A model generated the notes under the pieces. That model saw only the letters and a program-made list of their open reading frames with translations. It did no database searches and had not been told where the DNA came from. Below are positions 1 through 13,424 of a stretch of DNA of 64,000 bases, in pieces. This stretch comes from Capitulum mitella. Taxonomy: Eukaryota; Arthropoda; Thecostraca; Pollicipedomorpha; Pollicipedidae. The position numbers were made by a program, and so were the translations under genes. The stretch spans positions 26,400,144 through 26,464,143 of the forward strand of contig CP099849.1 of the NCBI GenBank assembly GCA_030062745.1. The letters are read 5' to 3'. Positions within the stretch are counted from its first letter, which is position 1. Every line of letters starts with the position of its first letter.

Positions 1-2020
1 CGTGTACTTAGTTGAAATGCCAATAAATCTAGGGTGTATACATGGTGTGAAGGCGGGACACCGACTCTATTAAAGCGCCGTGGTGACACCATCTTGATTT
101 TACCGTGCAGATTCAGTGTGGTGTTTGTGTTCCGAAACACCATTAGAGCACTGCAGAAAAAAACATACGAAACGTTGCTGTGAGTGGGCCGAGCGCAATG
201 ATGGTGTTTTTTTTTTAGAGAGAGAAAGAAAGCCTCACTAGCGTTGCTGCCGAACATGTTATTCCAGTCTGCGTTGCTGGGATGGGCTGACCCTGTTACC
301 TGGAGCAAACTAATCGTTAAAATTCTTCCTCTGTGAAGATTTATTTCTCGTTCGGCCCTTTCAGCGAAGTCATTCCGTTGGCTGCGACGCGACATTAAAA
401 GCCATTTCCTCACAGGAGCGCACGGAGCTCATCGAACGTAAATCAAACAGCGTTTTCAGAGAACACTAAATCAGGTAGCCCCCACCAAGCAGGCAGTTTC
501 CTAGGATGAGTTACGGCATTCCTTGGGCTTACGTTGGTTAACAGTTCGGCTCCGATCAACGGTGAAAAGGCACCGACCACTGCTGGCCTTTTACAGGCAC
601 GGCGTGATCAACGCAGATGTGTGACCAGGGGTGCGCAGGCCAAAGCCCAATACACACCCCCGCCGGATTGCTGAAAAACCTGGCGGTCTGGACTGGCTGC
701 TGGATGTCTTTCTCGATTCCAGGCCACTAGGCACGGCTCCTGGCCAGCGCTAAATGCGCCGAATGCCTGCGTGAGATTGATGGAGATCTTGAAGCACTGC
801 TACGCTTTTCCCCTGGGAAAGCATGGCTCTTTGACCACGTGTCAGCACACCGGTGCGAACGGACAGCTCCAGTTCCCTGTCGCTGTCGCATTTCCCGATC
901 CAGACTCCGTGTTGAGTCATCCACGCGACCCAGAATAAAGCAGGTCCTGTGACGTCATCCGGGCGACATTCTGGGGTCAAAGACGTGATCGTCAGCCAAC
1001 AGACCCAGACCTTCTCTCCTGGAAACACCGGTGCTGGGCAATGCGAGGGGAATTCCTGTACAACTGTGCCACCCGGGACCGCTGCTTCCACCGAGCGCTC
1101 CAGAGCCATAGTGTCTGCATTCGGGGTCGGCATCGATTCATGCACGACAACGCAAAGAATGAATTGAACGAAGGTTCGAACCCAAACACGTGACCCCGCG
1201 CCCATGTGACATGCTGGGAGGAAGCTACGGCACATCAGCTTCTCGTAAGATGCGTGGACATCTCGCCACAGCAATGTTCACGCTCTGAAGTAAGTCATTC
1301 GCCGTAGTCTAGCACCATGATTCGCTGCGTTGACAAAGAGGCATAGTAGCTCAACTAGGGACGACGGAAAGTTTGAGATGGTATTCTGAAACTGAATTCG
1401 GCTTCCTTTGAAGGAATAACACGCAGACAAAGGCATCACACACAGAACATAAACTTCACCAGAGTAGTCGCGGACCATTTAAGGCGTCGGTTTTACCCAT
1501 GTTCTCAGTTGCCCTGCGACGAATGAGGCTGCTGTACGTGGACAGGTTCAACGCCCACTTGCCAACCCCGCTGGAGGCCAGCCGGAAATGTCTTGATGCT
1601 TACCAATGACCAGTGACTACTACAAAACAGCTTCATAGTACTCGGAGAGATCGAAAAAGCGTCTGGTCTATTCTCTGCTAAGTTCCCAAGTGACGAAGTA
1701 TCTCCCCTGGAGGACCAACTATCTAGTCAAACATGTACGGACGAAGGAAGAATGAACTGTTCGCCGTGTGCTGTCATTTTGACCATACGAACTTTCCGTC
1801 TAAACAAATATTCAGTGCCAACATGAAGTAGCCTCGTTTGACTTGAAGTGTTGTGGGGATTGCAGAGAGACAAGACAATGCAGTGTTACGATCCACTTCG
1901 AAAATAATCTCCGACCACAAAGGTCTCGTGGCCTTTGATCATAACTTTTTCTTACTGGGATAGCAAAACTAAACTGGTGTGGTGCATAGGCAAGTTTTTT
2001 TTCTTTTCTTTCTGGGGAGA
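1..2020. other. No recognised gene; one unassigned minus-strand ORF
   Basis: No domain, splice-consistent exon chain or transposon could be recognised. An open frame of 174 codons lies on the minus strand at 750-1274, with shorter overlapping frames on both strands. It has no recognisable motif, signal peptide or repeat, and its length is possible by chance. I treat it as unassigned. Confidence 0.4.
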
Positions 2021-2022
2021 GT

Positions 2023-3240
2023 TTGATTAGGATATCTCAAATGGCCCCTGAGATACGGCCGTCATTCTTGAACGCGCTTTGTCGCCATGTCCACAGTCTT
2101 GATCGAAGAGGAACGTGCACACATACAGGTGGATGTCGTACGGGAAAAATCCGCCGCGCAGGTTCACCGCGCTCTGCAGGAGGCAACGTCTCCGGTGGTC
2201 TCCATGGACGTATCACGCGTCTTCCTGTGCTACACGGGCTATATCTGGCAGTCGTAGGGCCTCTCTAGCCGTACCTGTGGCCTATCTTGGTCGGCTGTCG
2301 AAAAGTGGGCGAGCCGTAACCGCGACGGTAGAGCATCATTAATGACGACGCACGTGCCGGCCAGCCACCAACGGCACCAGACAAGCTGCACGTGCGGGCG
2401 GTGCAGGAGTTCTTCAAGAAGGACAGGCGTTGGGCCTGTGAGGAGCTTCCCTCAAATGGGAATCAGAACGAAGTCCGTCTGGAACCTCCTGACCACAAAA
2501 CTGCAGAAAAACAAGGTGTACACGAGATGGATCCCCCTCTCGTTGAGTGAGGGGGAGAAGGAGCAGCACCTGCACATCTGCCAGCTGTTCCCTTTTCAGT
2601 TCCAAATACAGGATGAATCATTGGAACGCATTGTTGCCGTCGACGAGACCTGGACAAGATTATACGAGCTCGAGCTGAAGCTCAAGTCGGTAAAAACAGA
2701 GGCCTCGAAACTGACCAAGGCCGAAGACGGTGAGGCGCGCCCTTGCCAGCTTGAAGACGATAGTCCTCGCAACCTATGATCACGAGGGCTTGCTTACTGC
2801 GCACGTGATCCCACGAGTCAAGCAGTCAACAAAAAGTACTGCAAACCCTAACCGAGCAACTGTCTAAGGGTGGCGATCCGCAAGAAGCGACCAGAGCTGC
2901 TGGAACGCCGGCCACTGATCCTCCACGACAACGCCACCCAACACAAGGCGGGTGTTTTTATGGCCCAGCTGGAGAACTGTGATTTGGAGGTGCCTCCTCA
3001 CTCACCCTGTTCACCAGACCTGAGTCCAACGGACTTCGCCCTCTTCCCGAGGCTCAAGGAGCCCATGAGAGGACAGCGCCACAGGGGCATGACAGCGCTC
3101 AAGGAGGCCACGTCCAGAAGGGTGAAAGTGCTCGGTGAAAATAGTGTGACACGCAGTATCAAGCCCTTGCCGCAGAGGTGGAAGGCTGTGAATGAGAAGC
3201 AAGGGAACTATGTTGCAGTGTTATACTGAAGGTTTATGAA
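2023..3240 (+). pseudogene. Mariner-type transposase remnant, frameshifted
   Basis: This is a decayed Tc1/mariner-superfamily transposase. An N-terminal-like stretch begins near the ATG at 2087. The open frame 2342-2779 contains the first catalytic block, readable as V-D-E-T-W near codon 100. The frame 2870-3229 contains the second block (L-H-D-N-A) and the third (S-P-D-L-S-P-T-D-F), which are hallmarks of mariner DDD transposases. The link between the blocks, T-Y-D-H-E-G near 2774, lies in another frame, and stops interrupt it near 2865, so at least two frameshifts or stops inactivate it. Terminal inverted repeats were not identified with confidence. It is a dead DNA transposon rather than a host gene. 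Confidence 0.8.
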
Positions 3241-3600
3241 CCCCCGCGCACTCCCCGGCTTCTAATGGTGCAGTTTCATGGTAGTCTGTCCTTCGAGTCT
3301 TTGTGTATTTGGTCTTTGACCTTTGGGTCTAGCCGTAAGCTTGCATAAATTAGGGTATCGTGTTTGTTGTGTTACACTGTCACCTTTGGCAGGTACCATT
3401 TTTCACTACAGACGACTGTCATTCAGATATATTTTTGCTGACGTCAAAACGGCTCTAGATATAACATTAAAAGAGAACGCCGTCTAATATGATCGTTCTG
3501 ATCTTTGCCCCATAACGCGACATGCACATGATACTAATGCGCTTGCATGGCGCTATGCCATGATGTGTTTTTGATGTCCTCAGAGGCGCCGTCTGTTTCG

Positions 3601-3692
3601 AGTCTCTCTAACCATTGTCTAGTCTCTAACCATAACCGAGTCTCTCTAACCATTGTCCAGTCTCTAACCATAACCGAGTCTCTCTAACCATA
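3601..3692. repeat. Short 38-bp tandem repeat
   Basis: About 2.4 copies of a 38-bp unit built around AGTCTCTCTAACCAT, with few differences between copies. No coding potential. Confidence 0.8.
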
Positions 3693-4009
3693 ACGGATTG
3701 CTGATACAGCTTGCTGGAACCATAGATGTGCCGGAACCGAGATCGTTTTGAAAACAAAAAGAACCCACCTTCACGAAGCAGATGCCAGCTGTCGGGCCGT
3801 GTGTGCACCAGATGGCTTATTTGATTGTGAATATGGCCAGAAGCTACAGCCAGCAAGTGATTCTTTATTGCGGGAAATCCGGGTTATGACGCATATGACT
3901 ACGAAAAGATAGATCGCAGCCGAACTACGGTAAAATGCGACCATGTTTTGGCTTGATATGGGCCACGAAAGAAGGGGATATATGTCGGTGTAGTTTTCAT
4001 AACAAAAAC

Positions 4010-5110
4010 TTATGGCTCCTGCACAGTATTAAAATGGAGTCGATATGAGGCCCTAGAATGCGTGCATGCTCCTCCTCTTTCAGGCAGCGTTGCGCCCATA
4101 CCGGGAGCAGAAGGTGCCTGGCTGTCGGCACAGACAAAAAACGGTGCATAGAGCCGCGCCGTGTTGTTTTTCCAATCGCTGCGATCTCTGGATAGCCAGT
4201 GCCACACCCAGCCCTCGAAAACGTCCAGAAAAGGCCTTTTCACATTGCCGCCTCATGCGCGAAACACGCGCTGCGCGCATTGAACGCACGCGTCACGCGA
4301 GCGTCCGTCCAGTTTTTGTTCTCAGTCGATGCACTTCGAGCCAATCCGATCCTCGGTTGCCAATCAAACGAGCCGAAACCTGGACGATGTTTGGAACTGT
4401 TTGTGTTTCTCGTGCATATGTTATTCCCATGGGCTAAAAATCCCCCTCGAAGCGTGCAACTCGCGTCAACGAGGTGCCGCAGTGCGACGGAAATTAGCGG
4501 ATGTGCTGGTAACACGTCCTTTCGAACAGCGCGCCGGACGCGCCTGTCCGTCGACAAATTCGGGCCCTGGGCCGCAGAAAAGATCCGAGGACACACAGAC
4601 GAACGAAAGGACAAACAGTCACACTTTGTTCAAACAGCACATGGATGCAATACATTGGGATGAATTCAAGAGACTGTCAGTCCCGGAACGCTCCACAAAA
4701 TGCACCCGGTACTGTTCTTGCCGTCAGTAACGCGGGCGAATTGTCTCCGTCCCCATTGTGGTCTCCTTCCCCGGCAGCCATTAGCGACGACGGCATGGGA
4801 AGCGTCGTCTGTCCTCCGGCCGGCTCCCTTCACGGCCGCCTAGCCCGACGCCATCGACGGCACCTGGACCGTCGGCTCCGGTCTGCTCACTTCTCAGCGG
4901 CCGCTCAATGCTAACGATCACTGCACGGCCACCAGCTAGCCATTGCCCTGCGACGCTGGCGCAAAAACTAATCAAGGAGCCTCGCCCAGAACCGCATCCG
5001 TGCATTGCTGTTTCATGGCGCTTGGAAGTACCTACTGCCTTTGCTACCGTTGAGCCTGCTGTTTGGATATCCACTTGGTAAGTACTTCTCGCCCGGAAGG
5101 CGGCAAAGCA
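4010..5110 (+). other. GC-rich stretch ending in a strong splice donor
   Basis: This stretch is richer in CpG than its surroundings, with open frames on both strands that give no recognisable protein. On the plus strand it ends in a consensus donor, TTG|GTAAGT, after base 5077. It could be a non-coding first exon or the edge of a decayed gene, but no downstream exon was found. The call is speculative. Confidence 0.25.
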
Positions 5111-8100
5111 TGACCATGATCAGCTCATTTCACACCCTGAGGTGGTGCCGGTTTTCCACAGCCTCGACCGACACTTAAAGCGGACCTCCCGATATGCAGA
5201 CATGGGAAACGCGATGTCCTGCGACTCGGGAGTTTTTAATTTCAAAGCATCAATTGATTGACCTCCGCCGGACGTTAGGATTTTTACCTACGCACCCGAC
5301 GAGCGGGGAGTGGTAGCCACCCCCCCCCCCCGTCCATCTCGCTTCTGATTGGGATATAACGACGAAACGAAAACGAGGATGTAGTTCGTCATTTTCTGAC
5401 TCTAACGAATTAAGCCCTTCAGATCACCTCCTGATTCCTCAGGTCACTGCGAAAGAGAGTATTATGCCGTTCGTCGTCTTTGCCGTCATTATAGTAGTTT
5501 TCTTGCAGAAATGCCTGCAAGCCATGCTTTTGAAGCGGTCTGATTTTGAAACTGATCAACCCTTGTATTCAATGAATGCTTTTGTTTCTCTGGGTTAAGG
5601 TCAGGTCATCGAGAGGCCAGGTATCATTATCATCTCTTATGGCGCGGCTTGTGCCGAAATTACGGTTTGTTACCACAAAATAGCCTTCTGGTCACCGAGA
5701 GGGCCAAAAATAGTTGTCATCAGCCAAATTATCACCAAAAATAGCCCAATGGCCGGTAAAAATGCATTTCAAGGCAAAATAGGGTAAGTTATCTCGCTTA
5801 ACCCTGAAAGCCATTGACCTTTCAAAGCCAGCTATTGTGTCAAACACATAACAAAATCGCATTGCATAAAAACTGACCTCCTATCACGCCAGACTCCTGA
5901 GAAAGAAGTCAGAATTTTTTTTTACTTTTTCTAAAAAAGTCAACAAAAAAAGAAAAAAAACCAGGTTCGTATCTACAAAATCGGTCTCCACTGTCTCGAG
6001 AACAATACCGTAATTCGATGATCTGACATGATCTTTTTTGTTTTGCTGGGAAAGGTGAGGCAAGGATGCAAAGTTAGCCATGGCAAGCCAAGTTCTTAAC
6101 GCGGATCGCTCAACGGAAGTCTCAGAAAGCCCCCCCCCCACATCATGGTGGGGCGACTACCCGCTCGTCAGGTGAAACCGAGTCAGTCTGAGAAGTTGAA
6201 GACGATGCTGAAAATTCAATTTCGGTGACGGAGGTTAACATTTTTCCATCATTGGAAGCCCACCCGCGAGCGGCAGAGCGTCAGCGCTGCAGGACGCCAG
6301 TGGTTGCTTTCCTACAGTGTTCGTTCAGCGCAAAAAGTAGGAGAAACAAAGCGCTAATCCACTGTCATTCTTCCCATTCTTTGCAAAGGAAATATCTTTT
6401 CGGAGTGCCAATCATTTATTATAATTCTGTTGCATTGTTTGCGTCCCTTCTGCGTTTATGCTGAATCCATCATCAAACCAGATCACGCGATGGAGAAGCC
6501 TAAACTATTTGCACCTTTCTGCCCAGACACCATCTTTTTTAAGCTCTCTTTGAACCGCTTTTCGTCAATCGCCAACCTTCCTCTCTTTTTTCTCCGAAGC
6601 CCGCGAGGGAATCACAAGTTCTTCGGTGGTATTTTTGTCACGTTTCTTCTTGCGCAACATTCCCTAGATCCTGAAAAAAGAATTGACTTTTGTTGAACTT
6701 GTTCTGCGCTGTCGGACAAAGTCAACAACAAACACCATAATAAAGCTCTTGCCCAGCGTTCGTTGTTTGACATTCTGGTTCAGAGAATAATGTGCTAGTT
6801 TGATATCAAAAGTATTTATTTCCTCATTTTTCTACAGAAGCCAATTCCCCAGGACTTTACAGCAGCATTATCAACATTCAGTGTTCTACCTGATGGTATG
6901 TTAATGGTGTGTCCGCCTAAAGCAATGTAGTCTTCAGCGCTAAAAACTGTCGAACAGGCCTTTCAGAGACTTGCTTCCCCTAGCATATGGTGCCAATCCT
7001 TCCATGCGGATCGAAATCTGTAGAACAATAGCATTAGATGGTGAAATATGACTAATGACGTCCTCATTCACCCCCCCCCCGTTTCCCCCAAAAGATATAA
7101 ACTGATATGGTTATTCTCCTTTACTTGTTTCCATGTCAAGTGTCATTTCTCATTTCTCATTTCTCAAGGTATTTCAGTGTTCTGGTACAAGGCTGCTTCT
7201 TCAAGATAACGCGCGATACAAGATAGCATGATTTCATCTTAAACAGAGCCCACGTTCTCCGCCGCCATCATCAGCCCAACTGAAGTGCTTGTGAGCAGTT
7301 TCTCGTAAGACGAAAAATCGCTTATTTCGATTTTTGTGACATATCTGTTATTTAGATACAACTGCTGTCGCCCAGAAGCATTGTGGGAGACGTTTTTTCA
7401 ACTTTAGAATGGGTTTCAAGTCTGGTCGCACTTTTGAGTTTTGTGAACTTTGACGTCGCATTTTGACCATGGACGCATGTGGCTGATCGTCGGCAGAAAT
7501 GCAAAATGAAAACAGGTGGATTGTGTGGTTTCCAGATAAACGACTCCAAAATCTTTCAAGACACACAGGCACAAGTTTGCTTGCTTAGTTACAAATAGAC
7601 AAAATGGGAGGGATATGGAAGAAAGTGGCATTGACGGGGGAGCGCAGGAAACTGATTACATGGCTTCTGAAATCTGAGGATCATTATGGCGTTTTTCATG
7701 ACAGTTCTGAAAGGTAGATGACAATGACCAAGGGTTTCGGGGAAACGCACATTAGCGAGTTTGTCTTTGTATCAGTTATGCATGCGCTCCTTCATTTGGC
7801 GTGGCCGCAACAAGCGACCCGAGCAACCCTCTGGCTATCGCACTGACTATCATGTGTATCGTCCACTTGGTACTCATGGTGGCGAGTAGCTTACGCGTGA
7901 TGGCTATGCAGCCGCTGCAGTTATCTGTGTCCTAAGACGTGGCTATCGGCAGTGGATACCAGATACGCAGCTTGGCATGGAAAGGACTGAAGGACATGTC
8001 CAAAGTTTTATGGTCAGCAAACATCGGCAGAGCAGATTACTCAGCTATTGTTATCTCCGCGGAAGACATGAGAAAATATTAAAAGTCCCTGCTCACGCTG

Positions 8101-9302
8101 ATAGTTAACAAAGCCATGATTCGTGCGTTTAAGCGTATCATTAAAACTAGTGATTCTTCACTTATTTCACTCATCAGCTCGGCATTGACACTGAATTTTG
8201 CCGATATCGCAAGGATTGCATCGGGTCGCCTGCGTGTGAAGCAGAACACCAAACGGCGCTATAAATTGAGGACATGGCATAGGATGTCTCAAATTTCGCT
8301 TCCTTCGTCAAACATGACGTTTTCAAATGTATTTGGTGCAGAATACATTACTCCAAGCGATTTGAGTGGTATTTGTATTGCTGGTGTCAGTATTCATATT
8401 TCCCGTACACAATGATAGTTCGAATTCGAAACTCCTGAAGCTTGATTTCAGTGCAATCGTGTCAAATGGCTACCCATAAAACGTTCCAGTCAAGTGAACT
8501 GGTTCCTAGGCGCTTCGTTGGTGATTTCGGTGTGGAACTCGCTGGACACGATAATCCACCCGGTCTATTTTATGTCCCATTTTAAACCTCTGTTGTTAGT
8601 AATCTGGCGTCAATACAATAGAGGCAAAGTTACGTCGTCATGGGAACGATACGTGTAGGTCGTTACGAGCACAATGGAACAGCACGGTGTTACAGCCGTT
8701 TCCATTGACCAGCTGTGTTATTGTCGCCCCTTATCATCCATGTCTGTATGGCGAAACATATCGCTAAGAGGTATATTATTATGAGTGTTCAGGCAAATCG
8801 CTCGAGTTTATTGAAGACAATGGAAACATGGCATTGAGTGCGTTTGGGCCTAGCACATGAATGCACGTTCAGACCAGGTTATGCAGCCCTTTACACCTCC
8901 CGGCCACGGGCACCTGCCGACCAGCCATATTCACGCTTATTGTGTGTCACATGTAAGGTCAGCGGTCGCTTGTGGACACCACACACGGCCTCCAAACGCA
9001 CTATATCTTTCTCCACGAGTCTTACCAGCCGTCCGATCTACTATGGTCAGGTAGCCTTTTACCATTGGCCCGGAAACTTCCTCCTGGAAGAGGTGGGTCG
9101 TATTGGCAGAGATGCGTCCATGCAGGAGGCGGCCACGACATTGGCGTCGAGACCGAATTTCCCCTGTTTTGTGAACGAGATTTGGAGATTTGGAGAAGTT
9201 TCCATGGGTAGCAGTTTGCAAGATGGTGAGAGGTTTTACCAACAATCATGATGCGAAATTGTAACTTTTCGCTGCATGTGGACTAACAATGCACACGAGT
9301 CT

Positions 9303-9400
9303 ACAATGGGCTCGCACTTAAGTACTTACTGCAAGTACTTACTTATTTAAGTACTTACTTTTAGTAAGCACTTAAGTACTTGCTAAAAGTACTTACTTAC
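9303..9400. repeat. AAGTACTT-rich imperfect palindrome
   Basis: The octamer AAGTACTT, itself a palindrome, recurs several times. Around 9350-9395 the copies form a near-perfect inverted repeat with arms of about 20 bases that could fold into a hairpin or cruciform. No gene is involved. Confidence 0.7.
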
Positions 9401-11619
9401 CATTACTATTGTATCCACTTGTACATTCTACCGATAGATAATTGTTCCGAAAGTTAAGATAAGCAAAGCGGAATAAACGAGCCTCTGTTATAATCCTTTA
9501 TCGACATCTTTTGTTACGTCATTTTCCAAAGTTTCCTTTTTGCAGTTACCTTGTAGGAGCAGATACCTGCAAGGCGCTAGACAGACCCCAAAGGCATGCA
9601 AACACTAGAGCGGCCCTTTTTGCGACACCCGCTGCAGTTTCATATTTTTTTTCGAATATCAGCATAGGAACTAGTGTTGGTATTTCCGGAAGAATTCAGA
9701 CAAATTTCCATTCAGGTTCCGAGGATAAAGCCATGTCAGTGCCCCAAGACTGTTCACATCCAAATCTATACAAGAAAATTGGGAATTTTTAATGGAGCGG
9801 TGGTAACAGACATTATTACGGTCACTGCAATAAAGTCTATCATTCGATTGCTAAGTCTGTTCTGCTGTTTTTTTTCTGGCAAAGGTGGCATAGTATCCCG
9901 TGTTCTGTTTGGATATAAAAATGACATTAAAACTGCAACAAATGTCGTGTATTTATTCCAGTTTTTACTTACAAGCCCATAATGATTCGTTTAACTAGCA
10001 ACAGTCTTGTTTCACTTCAGATGTACGCAGTTTAGATATAAGTATTTATAGATATGAAATTAGATTTGGTATGCCAAGCGCAGAACCTTAGCCAGCCATA
10101 GTGTTGAATGACTATCAAAATGATAGCTTTATGCTACGCTTGGAGTTGAGTCTATAATTGGAATACTAAGCAACATTTGGTTTTATAACATTTTGGCAAT
10201 TAGATCGCAATAGGCTGTCCATTTGTTTCGAGAAATAGGTGCTATATCCAACCGATTTCCGTTCCGGGAGTCGGAAAATCCTGGAAAAGTCGGAATACGA
10301 ATTCCGATAATCAGCACAAAAGGAACCCATTAAGTTTTCGGCAACTGATCGCGTGTTTAGGATAAAACATGGAGGCACATGACTTTCACCAGCCTTGGTC
10401 AAGACGAACAGCACGTTGCGGAGCTCACGAGAGGACCGCTACGGGACATCGGGCCATCTTTGCGTAGAACAGAAGTTAAGACGGTGAGATGTTTGGTATG
10501 TCGGATGTTTGGTCGTCATCATGTTTGATAGTTCGTGATGGCCCCTAAACTGTCTTGTCTGAGTCTCCACTGCAGCCGCAGCAGCAGGTATGATACCAAA
10601 TTGTCAGAATGCGTTTGCATGCCCTTTTAGCTATCGTCATTTCCATACAGCGGAATATTGCACAGTACCACCACTTTAAGGACATTTCTTTGAGCTTGAA
10701 CTGGCGTGAATACAGCACTCTTTGGATAACTTTTGGTGGACCGTCAGTATCTGCCTCTGAGACCCTTTGGGAATCAGAGCCTATTTTCGTGTCACTGGGC
10801 GTCCATTTCGGTGGACTGGGTGTTCATCTGGACATCCAGTTAACGTATTAAAATGGGTCTCTCTCTCGCTCTCTCTCTCTCTCTAAAAATCAAAAAGTTG
10901 AGAACGTTTCTTTCTAATGAAAGCCATGTCATGGATTTTACAATCACACATGACATTACATGCGTGCCGGTTTTATATTACAATGTACCGCCAAACTTAG
11001 ACTTTGACTTAGGTTATTTACATGGAACATCGTTTACGACCCAGCCTGAAAACTTTGTCGCGCTTTTTAACAAAGTCGAAGTGATCAGTATTCGTCTGAC
11101 CTTTTCAACGTGCACTTGAGTTTGATCATACGGCCTCTGTCTGACCTATGTCTTGCTGTATGTAAGCATATGTTCAGTAATTATTAAGTAAACTTACCAA
11201 CGACCGCTCAAGTATCTTTCTCACCAGCAGTTGGTTTCCTGCAAGAGAGTTTTATAGCCGTGACCAAAACACTGTGGAAGACCCCATGACTGCAATGAAG
11301 TCTCTTCTTGGAAGCGGTGCTGGTAGTAAAGGTGCTCTGTCTGACATGAAGCCGTTGTCAATAATTTTTCAAACAGGCACTGAACGGAGCAACCGCCTCT
11401 TGTAAAATTTTGCCGGCATCTATTCAAAACCCCGGCCTAGAAGGCCAGTGGAATCTACGGACTGAGTAAGTGATAAAATGAGGTGTTCTTTCCATTGAAA
11501 GTGATGTTAGCATTGTCAAAGCCATCACGCATAGGCCAATGGATTACATTCAATTGCAGTCATCGTTTTCAGAGAAAAAATGATCGAAAAGCTGGAAACC
11601 TTCGCCACTGTGAAAAAAC

Positions 11620-11656
11620 TCCCCTGTGATGCACAGCGAGTTTGCATCACAGGGGA
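11620..11656. repeat. Perfect 14-bp inverted repeat with 9-base loop
   Basis: The arms TCCCCTGTGATGCA and TGCATCACAGGGGA are exact reverse complements separated by nine bases. The stem is too short for a typical microRNA precursor and is not followed by a clear T-run. Function unknown. Confidence 0.85.
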
Positions 11657-11934
11657 CAAGCGAGCAAAACTAATGCTGTAATTTCCACGACATACATGCT
11701 TGCGTGTTACGGAGGTACAGTGTCGCCTTCAAAACCAAGGGCGAAATAGTAGCCGTCTGCTTAAACGAGGCCCCTTGTGAGAGTTTTGAGTCGTGTTGGA
11801 CCGGCGATAGTCTCAGTTTTCGTTGTCGGTTGGTCGAACCCGTGAGTCGCCCTTTTGTTTTTGTTGATTGTTTTGTTTTAGTTTGGTTTTTGATCGGACA
11901 TACGGCATCTTGGGCTCAGATGTCCAGCCTTGAG

Positions 11935-12209
11935 CAGGCACGTAACCAGGATTTTCCTCTGGGGAGAAGTAAATATCAAATTTTGTCATATGCAACTGAC
12001 ATATGACGAAATGTATAGGAAAAAGCAACAGTTTTGTGTAAATGACACTGATAATGACATGAGAGACATGTAATGTTTGCTTTTGTAGCATATAAACGAT
12101 TACCTTTCCGCATTCCCGCAAAATCGCTAAATATCCTGTGCAAACCGCCTGGCTCAGGGGAAAGGGCATGGCCCCATGCCAACCCCCCCAACCTTTGGCC
12201 GAGTCCCTG
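11935..12209 (+). mobile_element. hAT-type MITE, copy A
   Basis: A 275-bp non-autonomous element begins CAGGCACGTAACCAGG and ends in a mutated GGCCGAGTCCCTG, matching the ends of copies B (34347) and C (54266). CAGG-type ends with 8-bp target duplications are typical of hAT elements. The left flank is GCCTTGAG. The right duplicate is GCC, then TTAA (where a piggyBac-type element inserted), then G at 13425, giving GCCTTAAG: seven of eight bases match. Confidence 0.8.
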
Positions 12210-12212
12210 GCC

Positions 12213-13424
12213 TTAACCCTATTCCCGGCAGGGGGGCTGAATTGGCCCCCCTCGGGTCTTTTGCTTGCCAATTCCAGGATTTTTGACGCAGCTTCACGAA
12301 ACTTAGTGACTTTTCCTAGCTATTCTTTCTATGTGCCATGACAAAATTTCAAAATTCTGTTTTGCTCAGGCGCGGAGCCAGGCAACGTTTTTGGGAGGCA
12401 CCTCAGGCCATTTTGGCCATGTTGAGGGGAAAATGAAAATGTCTGCCAGAAACATTGTTTTTAATTTATAACTTAAAACTTTATATGGATGAATGGCTAA
12501 ATAGCTGGACAATGTGCAGATATAATTTTGTTCGTCTAAAGTCACTTTACAAGGTCGGGTCAAGGTCAAAAGTCAAAATTTGTTTTTTTGCAACAATTTT
12601 TGCGCTGTTTTTTCAAATGCCAAACCCGGAATATATGTGACGTAACAAGGCGCCCTCTACTTGTGTATCAAGTTTCAGCTTGATATCAGGTCGGGTCACG
12701 GAGCTATGACCTAAAATGTCACTGTGCGTATCCTATATCGCAATAGCCATAAAATGAAATTTTTGAAATAGAGTGAATTCAAATGATTGAAAACGTTTAC
12801 AGATAATATTAAATGCACACAAGATCATTCCAAGTGATTCCAAGGTCACTAGAGGTCATTTAAGGTCAAACGTCACAAGTTGATGTGAAGAACGTGTGAC
12901 CATGACAGTTCCCCGTTTTTCATGTCCCTGGCACCGCCTATGCTAGCACTATACAAACATTGCAATGTGACTTGTACTTCTTTAGCATAGCATGACTAGC
13001 AAAAGAGCCAAAAAAGTGTTTTTGCCTTTTTTGTTCATTCAGTTGTTAAAAAACTAATCCTCCCATTTTTGAAACCATGTGAACGCTCATGAATTTTGTC
13101 AAAATTTCAGATTTGTGGACCAATGGTAAAAGTCCTATCCATAATCTCTCGATTCAGGCCAGTTTGATCAAAATCGGTCCATGAACAAGGGAGTTATAAA
13201 AAGTCCAAAATACCCCGATGTTGGCATTTTTGCCAACCTGTATCCAGACGTTTCAAAATTTTGAAAATTTCTTTTTATAAAAATGTAGTTCACGTCATGT
13301 CCAATCGAATGCCGTTTGTTGCGATGAAATCGGATGTGTAGTTCTCGAGATCCCGGGGGGGGGGCGAATCTGCCCCCCTGCCGGGAATCGATCATACCGT
13401 CTAGCCCTCCGGGAATAGGGTTAA
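12213..13424 (+). mobile_element. piggyBac-type MITE, copy 1
   Basis: A 1204-bp element (12217-13420) is bounded by TTAA at 12213 and 13421 and has CCCTATTCCCGG at its left end with the exact inverse at its right end. TTAA target duplication and CCC-starting ends are piggyBac hallmarks. The end structure is asymmetric: on the right, a spacer of about 25 bases separates the terminal repeat from the inner CGGCAGGGGGGC repeat. No transposase frame is present. Inside, inverted copies of GCGGAGCCAGG-like sequence at 12367 and 12942 may mark an older nested hAT-like insertion. It also carries AGGTCA half-sites at 12843, 12853 and 12863. Confidence 0.85.

Larger units (their letters stand above)
5111..11934. 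other. Gene-poor stretch, nothing recognised
   Basis: AT-richer sequence with homopolymer runs and short chance open frames; the longest, 137 codons at 8838-9251, has no known motif. Two inverted repeats inside it are listed separately. No exon chain or identifiable transposon was found. Confidence 0.5.

Noticed and set aside
1168..1182. GGTTCGAACCC, a perfect tRNA B-box-like word
   Set aside because: No A-box at tRNA spacing and no cloverleaf arms could be drawn.
750..1274. 174-codon minus-strand frame as a gene
   Set aside because: No motif or splice partner; its length is possible by chance in 64 kb.
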